A stretch of DNA of 41,672 nt, taken from contig NZ_JAALFC010000030.1 of assembly GCF_011058155.1 (NCBI RefSeq), positions 1 to 41,672 on the forward strand, read 5' to 3'. The position numbers and the translations under genes were made by a program. Each line of letters starts with the position of its first letter. Within the stretch, counting starts at the first letter, position 1. The stretch is from Litoribacterium kuwaitense. Its GTDB lineage: Bacteria; Bacillota; Bacilli; Bacillales; DSM-28697. Positions 24,227-31,322 of the stretch are shown here, in pieces. The notes below the pieces were generated by a model. It did not search any database. It saw nothing but the letters and a program-made list of their open reading frames with translations, and had not been told where the DNA came from.

Positions 24227-24462
24227 TTAACCTTCAATCGTTGCGATTATTTTAGGACTTTTAACGTTTAATCGCTCAATTGCTTCTTCGTAAGTGATGA
24301 GTTCGTTGTCGCAAAGCATCTTTTCTTTCGCTGACAGTTCTCCCTCAAAAACTCGTTTATATCATCCGGGCTGTCACCGGTAACTTTTGCGTAAAATTCT
24401 TTAGCTTCCTGTTCTGTTTCTGCGGCCACCCAATCAATGTCATTCATCTTAAAAACTTTCAT
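24227..24462 (-). pseudogene. Small early protein, frameshifted near 24342-24348
   Basis: The first 42 codons read MKVFKMNDIDWVAAETEQEA, then KEFYAKVTGDSPDDINEF, a conserved early-phage pattern. The frame then breaks at GAG-TTTTT-GAGG and runs to a short ending. With one more T, the frame reads on as EGELSAKEKMLCDNELITYEEA and stops at 24227 with a strong ribosome site for the next gene behind it. One base therefore seems lost in a run of T. Full-length product about 78 residues, unknown role. Confidence 0.65.
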
Positions 24463-24473
24463 TTTCGTTCCTC

Positions 24474-24815
24474 CTATAAACGAATTACATACTTATATTC
24501 AAGCCCGATCTGTTCTTCATATCTCAACGTGTTTTTGAAGAGCGAGCGCTTATACGAATCTAAATATTTCCAAATCCAGTCAGCGCTGCTGTAACACCAT
24601 ATGCGGATGTCTTCGGCGTAAACAGCTGGATGCACATAGGGATAATAAAGATCACGGTCTTCTTTTAGCCAATCACAAATGTCTTCGTATTCATCAAATA
24701 CCGCATAATTGCTCTCTCGCTTGAAATACACGAGGTGTGCTTCTGCGTTGCTCTCTTCTCTAATTTCCTTGACCCTTCTCATCGCTTCTAGCAGGCTTGC
24801 TGTTTGAAGTGGCAT
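24474..24815 (-). CDS. Unknown early protein, 113 residues
   Basis: Start at 24815 (MPLQTASLLEAMRRVK) with TTAGGAGG 6 bases upstream; the upstream ATG at 24857 lies in another gene. Acidic and aromatic middle (DEYEDICDWLKEDRDLYYPYVHPAVYAEDIRIWC). No motif or family is visible. Confidence 0.55.
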   Translation of the reverse strand: MPLQTASLLEAMRRVKEIREESNAEAHLVYFKRESNYAVFDEYEDICDWLKEDRDLYYPYVHPAVYAEDIRIWCYSSADWIWKYLDSYKRSLFKNTLRYEEQIGLEYKYVIRL

Positions 24816-24826
24816 CTTAAATCCTC

Positions 24827-25000
24827 CTAATCTTTGAAATCGTACTGCTCGCCACAACGCACTAGGACGCCGTGACGCTTAGAATATATGTTTTGTCGCC
24901 GTACCGACTGCTTATTGACGCCTTCCTCATATACCGTGATGACGAGAAGTTTTTCACGATCTGGACTGACCGCGCCTGTCTCAACCACTCTGCGCGTCAT
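24827..25000 (-). CDS. Small basic protein following the RecU fragment, 57 residues
   Basis: Reads MTRRVVETGAVSPDREKLL, then VITVYEEGVNKQSVRRQNIYSKRHGV. The ATG is inside the end of the RecU-like ORF (20-base overlap) without a good ribosome site, so its true N-terminus may have been lost along with the RecU C-terminus. A conserved-looking strand segment ends in CGEQYDFKD. Unknown function. Confidence 0.5.
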   Translation of the reverse strand: MTRRVVETGAVSPDREKLLVITVYEEGVNKQSVRRQNIYSKRHGVLVRCGEQYDFKD

Positions 25001-25289
25001 GACGCAAATGCTTCACTTGGTGATCGTGAATATTCTTGAGGTCGAACCGTGTCGGCGTCTGCACCGACTTAGCCTCGAAGTTGATCGACCTGCCTTGATA
25101 CACGCCGTCATAGTCTACTGTAGACTGTGACTCGTAATGCCCCATGACTTTGTTTTTGGTTACTTTGAGCACTTTGACTGGCGTAGGTCTTTTATTAATA
25201 ACAGCGATCTTCTGACGTCGATACATGTCGTTTGACGTTGTGATCAGTCGTTCAAGAGGCATTCCTCTGTTTGCGTAGCTCCTCTTCAT
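24981..25289 (-). CDS. RecU-like Holliday junction resolvase, C-terminally shortened
   Basis: N-terminal part of a RecU-type endonuclease (VRR/PD-(D/E)XK fold). NRGMPLERLI at ~6-15, then DYDGVYQGRSINFEAKSV with Asp and Glu-x-Lys catalytic positions, then NIHDHQVKHLRH. The start at 25289 is set by GGAGG 9 bases upstream. The frame stops after DAQSG at 102 residues, whereas family members continue with one or two more strands and helices (130-200 residues). No other frame below continues it, so a deletion has probably removed the end. It would have resolved branched DNA before packaging. Confidence 0.65.
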   Translation of the reverse strand: MKRSYANRGMPLERLITTSNDMYRRQKIAVINKRPTPVKVLKVTKNKVMGHYESQSTVDYDGVYQGRSINFEAKSVQTPTRFDLKNIHDHQVKHLRHDAQSG

Positions 25290-25302
25290 TTTTCTCAGCC
25301 TC

Positions 25303-25692
25303 CTAAACAGTGTTATTTTTGAAGAAGGCATATGCAATCTTGATGTTACGCTTTTGCTTTTCATCATCCTTGTTCCTAGCCAGCCCTTTATTTAGGAATC
25401 CTTCTAAGTTACCATCCCAACAACCAGCAAACACTTTATCTAGTGACGGGATGTACTTTACTTCGCCTCCGAAGGTACCGATGTTGCCGACAGAGAAAAT
25501 CTCTACTCCACGCACCCTTTGTGTGTTTGCACCGCGTAGGTCTGCACCGCGTAGGTTTGCATAGCTTAGTTCCGCACCGCGTAGGTCTGCACCGCGTAGG
25601 TCTGCACCGCGTAGGTTTGCACGCTCGCCTTCTTTAAAAGATGTCTCTAGCCACAACTGGTGTTTATCTAAAATCTCTCTGATTTTATCCAT
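25303..25692 (-). CDS. Pentapeptide-repeat protein
   Basis: 129 residues. After a helical start (MDKIREILDKHQLWLETSFKEGE) there are about seven A(D/N/E)LRG pentapeptides at residues 25-58, coded by a near-identical 15-bp unit. The C-terminal part (GGEVKYIPSLDKVFAGCWDG...) is a second domain of unknown fold. Pentapeptide proteins form a right-handed beta-helix and some mimic DNA or protect gyrase; this array is too short for that to be claimed. AAGAATG with GGAGG upstream supports the start. Confidence 0.7.
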   Translation of the reverse strand: MDKIREILDKHQLWLETSFKEGERANLRGADLRGADLRGAELSYANLRGADLRGANTQRVRGVEIFSVGNIGTFGGEVKYIPSLDKVFAGCWDGNLEGFLNKGLARNKDDEKQKRNIKIAYAFFKNNTV

Positions 25693-25697
25693 TCTTC

Positions 25698-25949
25698 TCA
25701 GCCTCCCACAGAAAAAATGTACTGTATGTCATCGTAGAACTCGTATACATCCCCACCATTTGCTTCACATTCCAGCCAAGCCTTTTCAATTGCGTCTACT
25801 CTATTCTGTAGCCGTTCGATCCGAGCCATGTGCTCGACTTTTTCTTGAAGCAAACGTTCTATGTCCTCTTTCATTTGTTTGTGCTCTGAGGCAATATCAA
25901 CTAGCGATAATATAGCTTTTTTATAGAGGGTTTCTTTTTCGTCACTCAT
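25698..25949 (-). CDS. Coiled-coil early protein, 83 residues
   Basis: Long amphipathic helix (KQMKEDIERLLQEKVEHMARIERLQNRVDAIEKAW) with acidic ends. It overlaps the 49-residue gene stop by 4 bases. No function visible. Confidence 0.6.
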   Translation of the reverse strand: MSDEKETLYKKAILSLVDIASEHKQMKEDIERLLQEKVEHMARIERLQNRVDAIEKAWLECEANGGDVYEFYDDIQYIFSVGG

Positions 25950-26095
25950 ACACTCACCCTTTCGTATTTTTCTCCAATCACGTCTACAATACTTTTTCCA
26001 TCATTTACTTTCCGCACCAACTCATCGAGCTGCAAAAGCTCTTGCATTGTTAAGCGATCTAAATTGTCAGTGCTGATTAAAATGTATCTGCTCAT
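25946..26095 (-). CDS. Small early protein, 49 residues
   Basis: Reads MSRYILISTDNLDRLTMQEL, then LQLDELVRKVNDGKSIVDVI to the end. Starts right after the YopX gene stop (adjacent TAA-ATG) and overlaps the next ATG by 4 bases, so it fits well between the two. No motif. Confidence 0.65.
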   Translation of the reverse strand: MSRYILISTDNLDRLTMQELLQLDELVRKVNDGKSIVDVIGEKYERVSV

Positions 26096-26521
26096 TTAAG
26101 TCACCTCCAACAACTCAGGATTTTCGTAAATGTTTCCGACAACCTCTATTTCTTCTCGACGTGGCGACCCTGGTGAAAATATCAGTCCAGTACCATCCAG
26201 ACGACGAATCCCCAGCCAAATTCCTTCTGCGTAGTAAATCTCACCACGGATAGTATCTTTTACTTTTTCAACTGTTGAGCGACTACAATCCGTATATTGA
26301 ATCTTTTTGTAATCGACAACGTCACTCTTGTAAATCTCCATGCTGTGTCGGTCTTTCAACCCCGTAAACACGTCTCTTGATAACAATTCATAGTCCGCGA
26401 GAAAAGCAGGCGACAGTTTTTCTAGCGGTCTTTTTTCGATCTGACCCCAATAGTAGTGTTTAACCTCGATGTTTCCGGAAGCTTTGTGCCTTAGGATGTA
26501 ACGAAATTTAATCTCCCTCAT
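26096..26521 (-). CDS. YopX-family protein
   Basis: 141 residues, with the family blocks: MREIKFRYILRHK at the start, KDRHSMEIYKSDVVDY in the middle, and GNIYENPELL at the end. YopX proteins are common in Firmicute phages and have no firmly known role. The start at 26521 (MREIKF) has GGAGG 7 bases upstream; the earlier ATG is not preferred. Confidence 0.85.
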   Translation of the reverse strand: MREIKFRYILRHKASGNIEVKHYYWGQIEKRPLEKLSPAFLADYELLSRDVFTGLKDRHSMEIYKSDVVDYKKIQYTDCSRSTVEKVKDTIRGEIYYAEGIWLGIRRLDGTGLIFSPGSPRREEIEVVGNIYENPELLEVT

Positions 26522-26721
26522 GACCATCCATCCTCCTCCAAATCCACGCCACTGAACTCCAATTCCTCCTTGAAACATTGCCAACAAGTCCACGGGTAGT
26601 GGTCTTGATAAAATCGATTTATTATTAACTGACTATCGCTTACATACTGCTGCGGTTTTGGCATTAAGAAGCTTTTTTCGTCGTCGCAATATGAGCACTT
26701 TTCGGGTTTATTCATCATCAT
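26518..26721 (-). CDS. Small protein with paired CxxC, 67 residues
   Basis: CSYCDDE near residue 9 and CWQC near residue 46 give a probable zinc site, with a Pro/Tyr-rich middle. It overlaps the YopX gene by 4 bases and the next upstream gene by 14. Unknown role. Confidence 0.6.
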   Translation of the reverse strand: MMMNKPEKCSYCDDEKSFLMPKPQQYVSDSQLIINRFYQDHYPWTCWQCFKEELEFSGVDLEEDGWS

Positions 26722-27256
26722 CTTCTGCCTCCTCGAATGACAATGGTTTTAAAGTTAGATACTCTTCGTGCTTGACATCCCCTAATATATTTCCAAACTG
26801 CACCGCGCCAGCACACCACACACCTTGATGGTCTGTACGCAATGCAGTGAAAATACTGCCGTTTCCGTAAGTCCTATATCTATCACTGCGTGCGTTTACG
26901 ATCATTATTTTCTCCCCTCGTTTGGCGTGTTCTTCGGAAAGTACGTATTGGCTATCTTCTAGTTTAACGACACCCCCAGCTTTGGGTGCTTTGGGTGTAG
27001 TATCCGATACGGGTGTGTTACCATCCACCTCAATCACTCGCACCGAGATGTTTTTGTCGTTTATATCTGATATATGGATGTCATGAATCTCACTGTATCG
27101 ATCTACAACAGAGAGTATTTCTTGATTGTCCTCACCTACTCTGTAGACTAAAAACGCATCGTCATATTTTTTGCGGTCAGAATCCATGCCTCTCAAGTAC
27201 ACTACTTTTCCATACAACTCTTGATTAAACACTTCTTTCATCACTTTAATTTTCAC
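26708..27256 (-). CDS. Unknown early protein, 182 residues
   Basis: Beta-rich (ELYGKVVYLRGMD, YDDAFLVYRVGEDNQEILSVVDRYSE) with a Pro-rich linker (TTPKAPKAGG) and a second domain ending in acidic residues. The GTG at 27256 is taken as start because GGAGGCGG lies 9 bases before it. It overlaps the upstream gene by 11 bases. I do not recognise a family. Confidence 0.5.
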   Translation of the reverse strand: MKIKVMKEVFNQELYGKVVYLRGMDSDRKKYDDAFLVYRVGEDNQEILSVVDRYSEIHDIHISDINDKNISVRVIEVDGNTPVSDTTPKAPKAGGVVKLEDSQYVLSEEHAKRGEKIMIVNARSDRYRTYGNGSIFTALRTDHQGVWCAGAVQFGNILGDVKHEEYLTLKPLSFEEAEDDDE

Positions 27257-27524
27257 AGTCTTCCGCCTCCTCATTTTCAAAAATCCCATTCCTCCGCCGT
27301 TTAATCCGGTTCTCACGCGCTAGATGCATCACTGCAAGCGCGCACTCGTCTATGTCTCGTCTGAAGTGTCCTGCGATGCCGACTAAGGACATTCCACCTC
27401 GCCACAGCTCAGCAAAATCGGAAAGGTCAGCGTCATCCCAAATAAAATCCATGTTCTCGCACACAAGTACAATCTTGCGCCTTTTATGCACCTGTCTTTG
27501 TAGCGTTGACGGCATCCGAATCAC
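27246..27524 (-). CDS. Small early protein with helix-turn-helix pattern
   Basis: Up to 92 residues. DADLSDFAELWRGGMSLVGIAGHFRRDIDECALAVMHLARENRI looks like a helix-turn-helix that detects a helix pair. The start is unclear: the ATG at 27524 lies inside the deaminase gene, and MDFIWDD at about 27452 or a GTG in between are alternatives. A role in early regulation is possible. Confidence 0.5.
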   Translation of the reverse strand: MIRMPSTLQRQVHKRRKIVLVCENMDFIWDDADLSDFAELWRGGMSLVGIAGHFRRDIDECALAVMHLARENRIKRRRNGIFENEEAEDCEN

Positions 27525-27906
27525 CCACCTTAATAATTGTCATCCCATCCGCAAAGTTGTTAGGAAAACTATGCGGATATTCATGCTTGTAATAGATTTT
27601 GCGTATTCCTGCTGCCCTTATTGCTTTTAAACAATCTGGACAAGGGTAGTGCGTTACGTATAATAACGCGTCTCGTGTTGATATGCCTTCCCTTGCAGCT
27701 GTGATTAAGCACTTCATTTCAGCGTGAAGCGTTTGCCTACAATGACCGCCAACCTCACACTTTTCTATAGCTTTGCAGATACTAGACGCTCGTTTATTTG
27801 AGCCAAAAGTTCGTTCATCTCTCTTATTAACAAGCACTGCGCCGACCTTCAGTTTCTGGCAGTCGCTGTGCTTGGATGCTCGGAGTGCTAAGTCCATGAT
27901 CATCAA
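27484..27906 (-). CDS. dCMP deaminase
   Basis: Deoxycytidylate deaminase (ComEB-like), 140 residues; it makes dUMP from dCMP. Zinc site: HAE at 61-63 and PCPDC with Cys89 and Cys92. The N-terminal block (RASKHSDCQKLKVGAVLVNK) and GSNK fit the family. It is translationally coupled to the dUTPase gene (4-base overlap) and together they feed dTMP synthesis. Confidence 0.9.
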   Translation of the reverse strand: MMIMDLALRASKHSDCQKLKVGAVLVNKRDERTFGSNKRASSICKAIEKCEVGGHCRQTLHAEMKCLITAAREGISTRDALLYVTHYPCPDCLKAIRAAGIRKIYYKHEYPHSFPNNFADGMTIIKVGDSDAVNATKTGA

Positions 27907-28478
27907 TACCCACCTGCCTGACGTTCGTGATTGACTTTGTTCTTGTCGAAGTAGGCTTGTTCGATCTGGTCAAGGGTAAATCCTAATTCTTTACCCAATG
28001 ACATAAAGTAATTAAATCCCTCATAATACTCAAACCATTGCTCGTCATCTAACGTGTCCCAGTTGACTGTAAAAAGATTTCTGAATAGCTGATTTACATT
28101 CTTTTCCGCCATGTAAGACCAACTTTTGTTATCTTCCAAATGTTCGTCTGCCCCTAATTCCAACCCGATACTCAATATAAAATGCAGGCAATCAACGTAT
28201 TCTTCTAGAATCGGTTGCGCTTGATATTCTTGGATGCTCGCTCTAGTATTTGTACCAGGTCCGTCATATCCATGAATGTATATTTCAACGGTTTCGTATC
28301 TCGGCTCCTGATCCTCACTCCAAAATTTGAAACCTCGCCACTCATTAGCAAGCTCCCCAAGCTCAACCTGCAACGCTAAAACCTTTTTATCTAGCAAATA
28401 CCGCCCTTGTAATCCTTTTTCCTCGACTATGTGATCATCCAATTGCTTTTGCATATTAAACAGTTTCCGTAAGTTCAT
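27903..28478 (-). CDS. All-alpha dUTPase (dUTPase_2 / MazG-like)
   Basis: dUTP diphosphatase of the dimeric helical type, 191 residues. First metal motif ELGELANEWRGFKFW at 39-53, second EEYVDCLHF at 92-100, with Glu39/42 and Glu92-93/Asp96. It hydrolyses dUTP to dUMP and keeps uracil out of the phage genome. It overlaps the next gene and the 47-residue gene by 4 bases each. The 46-residue MazG-like core is complete. Confidence 0.9.
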   Translation of the reverse strand: MNLRKLFNMQKQLDDHIVEEKGLQGRYLLDKKVLALQVELGELANEWRGFKFWSEDQEPRYETVEIYIHGYDGPGTNTRASIQEYQAQPILEEYVDCLHFILSIGLELGADEHLEDNKSWSYMAEKNVNQLFRNLFTVNWDTLDDEQWFEYYEGFNYFMSLGKELGFTLDQIEQAYFDKNKVNHERQAGGY

Positions 28479-28618
28479 CCCTTCACCTCATCCACTAATT
28501 TTTTTAATTCCGAGACAGACAGCTCCCACAACTGCCTGCCGTCCTCATGCTCGTAATACTCACAATCTAGTAACTGCTCGATGTATTGATCCTTGACGGT
28601 TTTTAATAGTTCAGCCAA
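28475..28618 (-). CDS. Small helical protein of FbpA-like pattern, 47 residues
   Basis: LAELLKTVKDQYIEQLLDC, then DGRQLWELSVSELKKLV to the end. The pattern Y-x-x-DGRQLWELS-SELKKL is like the small FbpA/Fur-regulated basic protein family of Bacilli, but that is a tentative match. Start is TTG at 28618, overlapping the previous stop; its ribosome site is weak. It ends with a shared ATGA at the dUTPase gene. Confidence 0.5.
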   Translation of the reverse strand: MAELLKTVKDQYIEQLLDCEYYEHEDGRQLWELSVSELKKLVDEVKG

Positions 28619-28796
28619 CTTTTCGTGCCTCTCTTTCCGCATCTAATAAGCGCTGTCTTAACGCCTCTATGTCTTGTTTTGATTGCTCTCTCAATGCCTG
28701 CTTTTGCGCATCTGAGCAATTAACACACGGCTGTATGTAAGCCATGACTGCTGTTGCCACCGTCATATCTCCTGCGCCTTTGCATGTTTTGCACAT
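28611..28796 (-). CDS. Small protein with DnaJ-like zinc knuckle, 61 residues
   Basis: CKTCKGAGDM at the start resembles CxxCxGxG of DnaJ, and CVNC at ~24-27 completes a four-Cys site; the rest is a long helix (EQSKQDIEALRQRLLDAEREARKVG). It follows the DnaC-like gene by 4 bases. A chaperone-like aid for the helicase loader is a guess. Confidence 0.6.
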   Translation of the reverse strand: MCKTCKGAGDMTVATAVMAYIQPCVNCSDAQKQALREQSKQDIEALRQRLLDAEREARKVG

Positions 28797-28800
28797 GTGA

Positions 28801-29597
28801 TCATCCCCTATCTAATGATTTCAGGCGGTAGTCCTCTCCGTTCATCACGAGTATCTTTGCGTTATCTAACAAACGGGAAAACCGACGCTGTTGATCTTTG
28901 GTTTGTGTCATTTCAGCTTTTGTGAGGTTCGTTGTGTAAACAGTGTGCTTCCCGGCACGCTGATCAAGAACTTCAAAAAGCTTGCTACTGCCCCAGCCTC
29001 CTGTTGAATCCTCAGCCCCTAAGTCGTCAACGATCAGTAGGTCAACGGTAGCTAGTGCCTCCATAACATCAGCTTCAGTAAATTCCTTGTGGTTCCAACT
29101 GCTCTTTATGTGCGTGAACAGCCGGGGAACACTGACCATAATCGTTGAATAACCTCGTTCATGTACCCGGTGCTTAATAGAGGCGGACAGGTGCGACTTA
29201 CCTGTGCCGAACGAGCCTTGAAAAAATAAGTTCTGTTGTTCTGTCTTTGGGAAAGATTCTGCGTAACGTTTGGCAGCCTCGTATTGCTTCTGGTGGGCAC
29301 CTGGGTTAAAGCTGTCAAAGACGCCTGTTCCAACGCGGTGTTCATAAGGCTAAACTTGTCGAATATCTCCAGTTTTTTCAGCTTGCGCAGTCGCTTACTG
29401 CGTTCTTGCTCCGCCTTTGCAAGTTTCCTATCCTCGCATTTGCAATTGACATCAACCGTGATGACTTCGCCCTTTTGTGGCCCTCCGGCAATCAACATTT
29501 CGGAGCGCTGCACAAGCCGTCCACATCCATCGCACTGAAACTCTTTCAGTACTTTCGGTTTCTGGATTTTACCCAGAACTGATTGTAGGGATTGCAT
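28801..29597 (-). pseudogene. DnaC-like helicase loader (frameshifted near 29320)
   Basis: Loads the host replicative helicase at the phage origin. The gene is in two frames. 29597-29322 reads an N-terminal domain with a four-Cys zinc site (CDGCGRLV, CKCEDRK). From about 29323 the other frame reads FDSFNPGAHQKQYEAAKRYAES, Walker A GSFGTGKSH and Walker B LLIVDDLGAE, and ends at 28801. In the original frame a stop occurs much later in nonsense. One missing T in GCGTCTTTGAC restores it. AGGAGG with 8 bases to the ATG at 29597 supports the start. If the shift is real the loader is dead. Confidence 0.8.
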
Positions 29598-29608
29598 ATT
29601 AGCACCTC

Positions 29609-30334
29609 CTAAAAGCCGAGATCGTAATTGTCGTATTGAGAACCACTAGCGCGTTTAAAAGGTGTTACGTTGTTCCGTCTTCCTTGGTTCTTCTTCTGTT
29701 GCTTTTGGCGCTCGTAAGCTCTCACATCGTCGATAGTTAAGAGAGACTTAGAATGCCAGTCACGCAGAATAGCTTCAGCGTAGTTAAAATGTGACTTGCC
29801 GTTTTTAAGTGTGACTTTAAGAGCAGCTATGACGTGTTCGTCAGAAAGGTCATCACACCAAGAATTTATAGATTCAGAGATGAATGGATTCAGCACACCA
29901 AAATTCTGCTCGAAGAAACTAAATGGATTCTCGCGCGCGTCTTCATCATCATATTTAGTTTTGTTTTGTTTATGTTTAGGTATGTTCAAGCTATCGGTAT
30001 GAGATTGGTAAGTCGATTGGTAAGTTGATTGGTCAGAAGATAGGTCAAGTGAGTTGACCAATGAGACCATTTCATAAACTGGAGCCTGACCTTTTTTTCC
30101 TTTCTCATACTTAATCAAATTCTTTTCGATAAGCTTTTTACGGGCATCAACTATGCCTTGTTTGGAGAGACTTGTGAGTTGTTCCACTAGAGAGTTACTT
30201 GCGTTAAATCTACTTTTCCATCCAGCCATATTGTTTATGAGCATTAGTGAGTGCCACAAAGCAATTGCGCTGGTGGGGAGTTCGTTTAACAAAAGCCAGT
30301 CTCTAAATGCGTTCAACTCTTTAATGTAGTTCAT
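29609..30334 (-). CDS. DnaD-like replication initiator
   Basis: 241 residues; binds the phage origin and recruits the helicase loader coded just downstream. The N-terminal winged-helix domain (IALWHSLMLINNMAGWKSRFNAS ... LVEQLTSLSKQGIVDARKKLIEK) is followed by a linker with the STYQ repeats, and a C-terminal DnaD/DnaB_2 domain (FSFFEQNFGVLNPFISESINSWCDDL ... FNYAEAILRDW). Start 30334 (MNYIKEL) is preferred over the earlier ATG, with AGGAGAG 8 bases upstream. It contains iteron-like DNA repeats. Confidence 0.85.
   Translation of the reverse strand: MNYIKELNAFRDWLLLNELPTSAIALWHSLMLINNMAGWKSRFNASNSLVEQLTSLSKQGIVDARKKLIEKNLIKYEKGKKGQAPVYEMVSLVNSLDLSSDQSTYQSTYQSHTDSLNIPKHKQNKTKYDDEDARENPFSFFEQNFGVLNPFISESINSWCDDLSDEHVIAALKVTLKNGKSHFNYAEAILRDWHSKSLLTIDDVRAYERQKQQKKNQGRRNNVTPFKRASGSQYDNYDLGF
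30003..30060. repeat. Iteron-like repeats inside the initiator gene
   Basis: GATTGGTAAGT at 30003-30013 and 30015-30025, then GATTGGTCAG at 30027-30036, period 12, plus a mirror copy TTGACCAA at 30054-30061. They code for the repeated STYQ linker. Direct repeats with a mirror copy inside a phage initiator gene are typical of replication origins. Confidence 0.55.
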
Positions 30335-30506
30335 GATCTCTCTCCTTTCTCTCGCAAATTGCGTACATGCCATCTATCTTGATCAATCTGAGTGTTGGGT
30401 TTGCCTTCTTTAAAAAATCCTCTACGTAGGCCGTATATGCCGCCCGGGGGTTTTTACAATCCCGAGCGAGCAAACCAGCCGTTGGAATTAATATTCGGTA
30501 CTGCAT
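30321..30506 (-). CDS. Unknown small protein, 61 residues
   Basis: MQYRILIPTAGLLARDCKN..., with a Lys-rich second half. It overlaps the RecT stop (shared base) and the DnaD start by 14 bases, so it is coupled to both. No function visible. Confidence 0.5.
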   Translation of the reverse strand: MQYRILIPTAGLLARDCKNPRAAYTAYVEDFLKKANPTLRLIKIDGMYAICERKERDHELH

Positions 30507-31321
30507 TAGAACGGAAAGTCCTCATCATTTAGTTCTGTTTTAGTCTCTTTCTCTGGTTGCGACACAGGTTCATCCGGCATGTCAAAGACTTCGACTTCTG
30601 GTTGCTCCGACTCTTCATCTTCAGCAGGGGCTTTCTCGTCATCTTGGAAAGCTGTCTGCATATCGACCGAAAGGATACCCCACTTACTTAACATGTTTCT
30701 TAAGACTGTCTTTAGCGCCATCGCGTCGTAATTGTCTTTCCACCCGAAGTTCGACTTCGAGAATTTCTTTTTATGTTCGTCGATTGCATCTTTTGACCAG
30801 TACACCGTTTTACGGAAGCCATTTATTAGTTCAAAGTGCGCTGTGTAACCAACTACCTTATCTGACTTCCTACCTTCAAAATCAAGTTTCAGCTCTTCTG
30901 TGAGGGGGTTCCAGTGCTCTAATTGCCCCTCATAGATTGGTAGTGCGTTAATTGTGCGATACTGACCTGTCCTAAGCGCTAGTTGGACGTATCCTTTGTA
31001 TCCAAGTTGAAAGGTGGCTTTATTGCCGTATGGAACCACCCACGCATAACCGAGATTCTTGTCAACTGGCAAGTCTAGGGTCGCGGCAACAACACAAGAA
31101 CTAATGATTGACATTGGTTCGCACTTCATAAGATTTGTGTCGCCGCTTACTAGATTCACAATCGAAGTCATGTAGGAACTTGCTCGATCGTTCAACATGT
31201 CCTCAAACTTCTTCTTGATGCTCGGGCTATTCAGAAGTCCTTTTAATGAATAGCTGCCGACATCATTATTTGCAGGCTTTTTGTTTTGTAACTGGTTTTT
31301 AACTGATTTATTTGTAGCCAT
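30506..31321 (-). CDS. recT: RecT-type single-strand annealing protein
   Basis: 271 residues. Family blocks: FEDMLNDRASSYMTSIVNLVSGDTNL, then CEPMSIISSCVVAATLDLPVDKNLGYAWVVPYG, FQLGYKGYVQLALRTGQY and LKTVLRNMLSKWG. The C-terminus is acidic. It anneals the single strands made by the exonuclease and supports phage recombination and concatemer formation. The ATG at 31321 (MATNKSVK) is used because AAGGCGG is 9 bases upstream; the TTG at 31330 touches the ribosome site. Coupled to yqaJ upstream. Confidence 0.95.
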   Translation of the reverse strand: MATNKSVKNQLQNKKPANNDVGSYSLKGLLNSPSIKKKFEDMLNDRASSYMTSIVNLVSGDTNLMKCEPMSIISSCVVAATLDLPVDKNLGYAWVVPYGNKATFQLGYKGYVQLALRTGQYRTINALPIYEGQLEHWNPLTEELKLDFEGRKSDKVVGYTAHFELINGFRKTVYWSKDAIDEHKKKFSKSNFGWKDNYDAMALKTVLRNMLSKWGILSVDMQTAFQDDEKAPAEDEESEQPEVEVFDMPDEPVSQPEKETKTELNDEDFPF

Positions 31322-31322
31322 T

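Noticed and set aside
25443-25637. Plus-strand ORF rich in HRVGL repeats
   Set aside because: It is the mirror of the pentapeptide-repeat gene.
29106-29340. End of the 163-residue ORF (TALTQVPTRSNTR onward) as a real protein
   Set aside because: It is nonsense after the frame break; the Walker A frame continues the DnaC-like protein.
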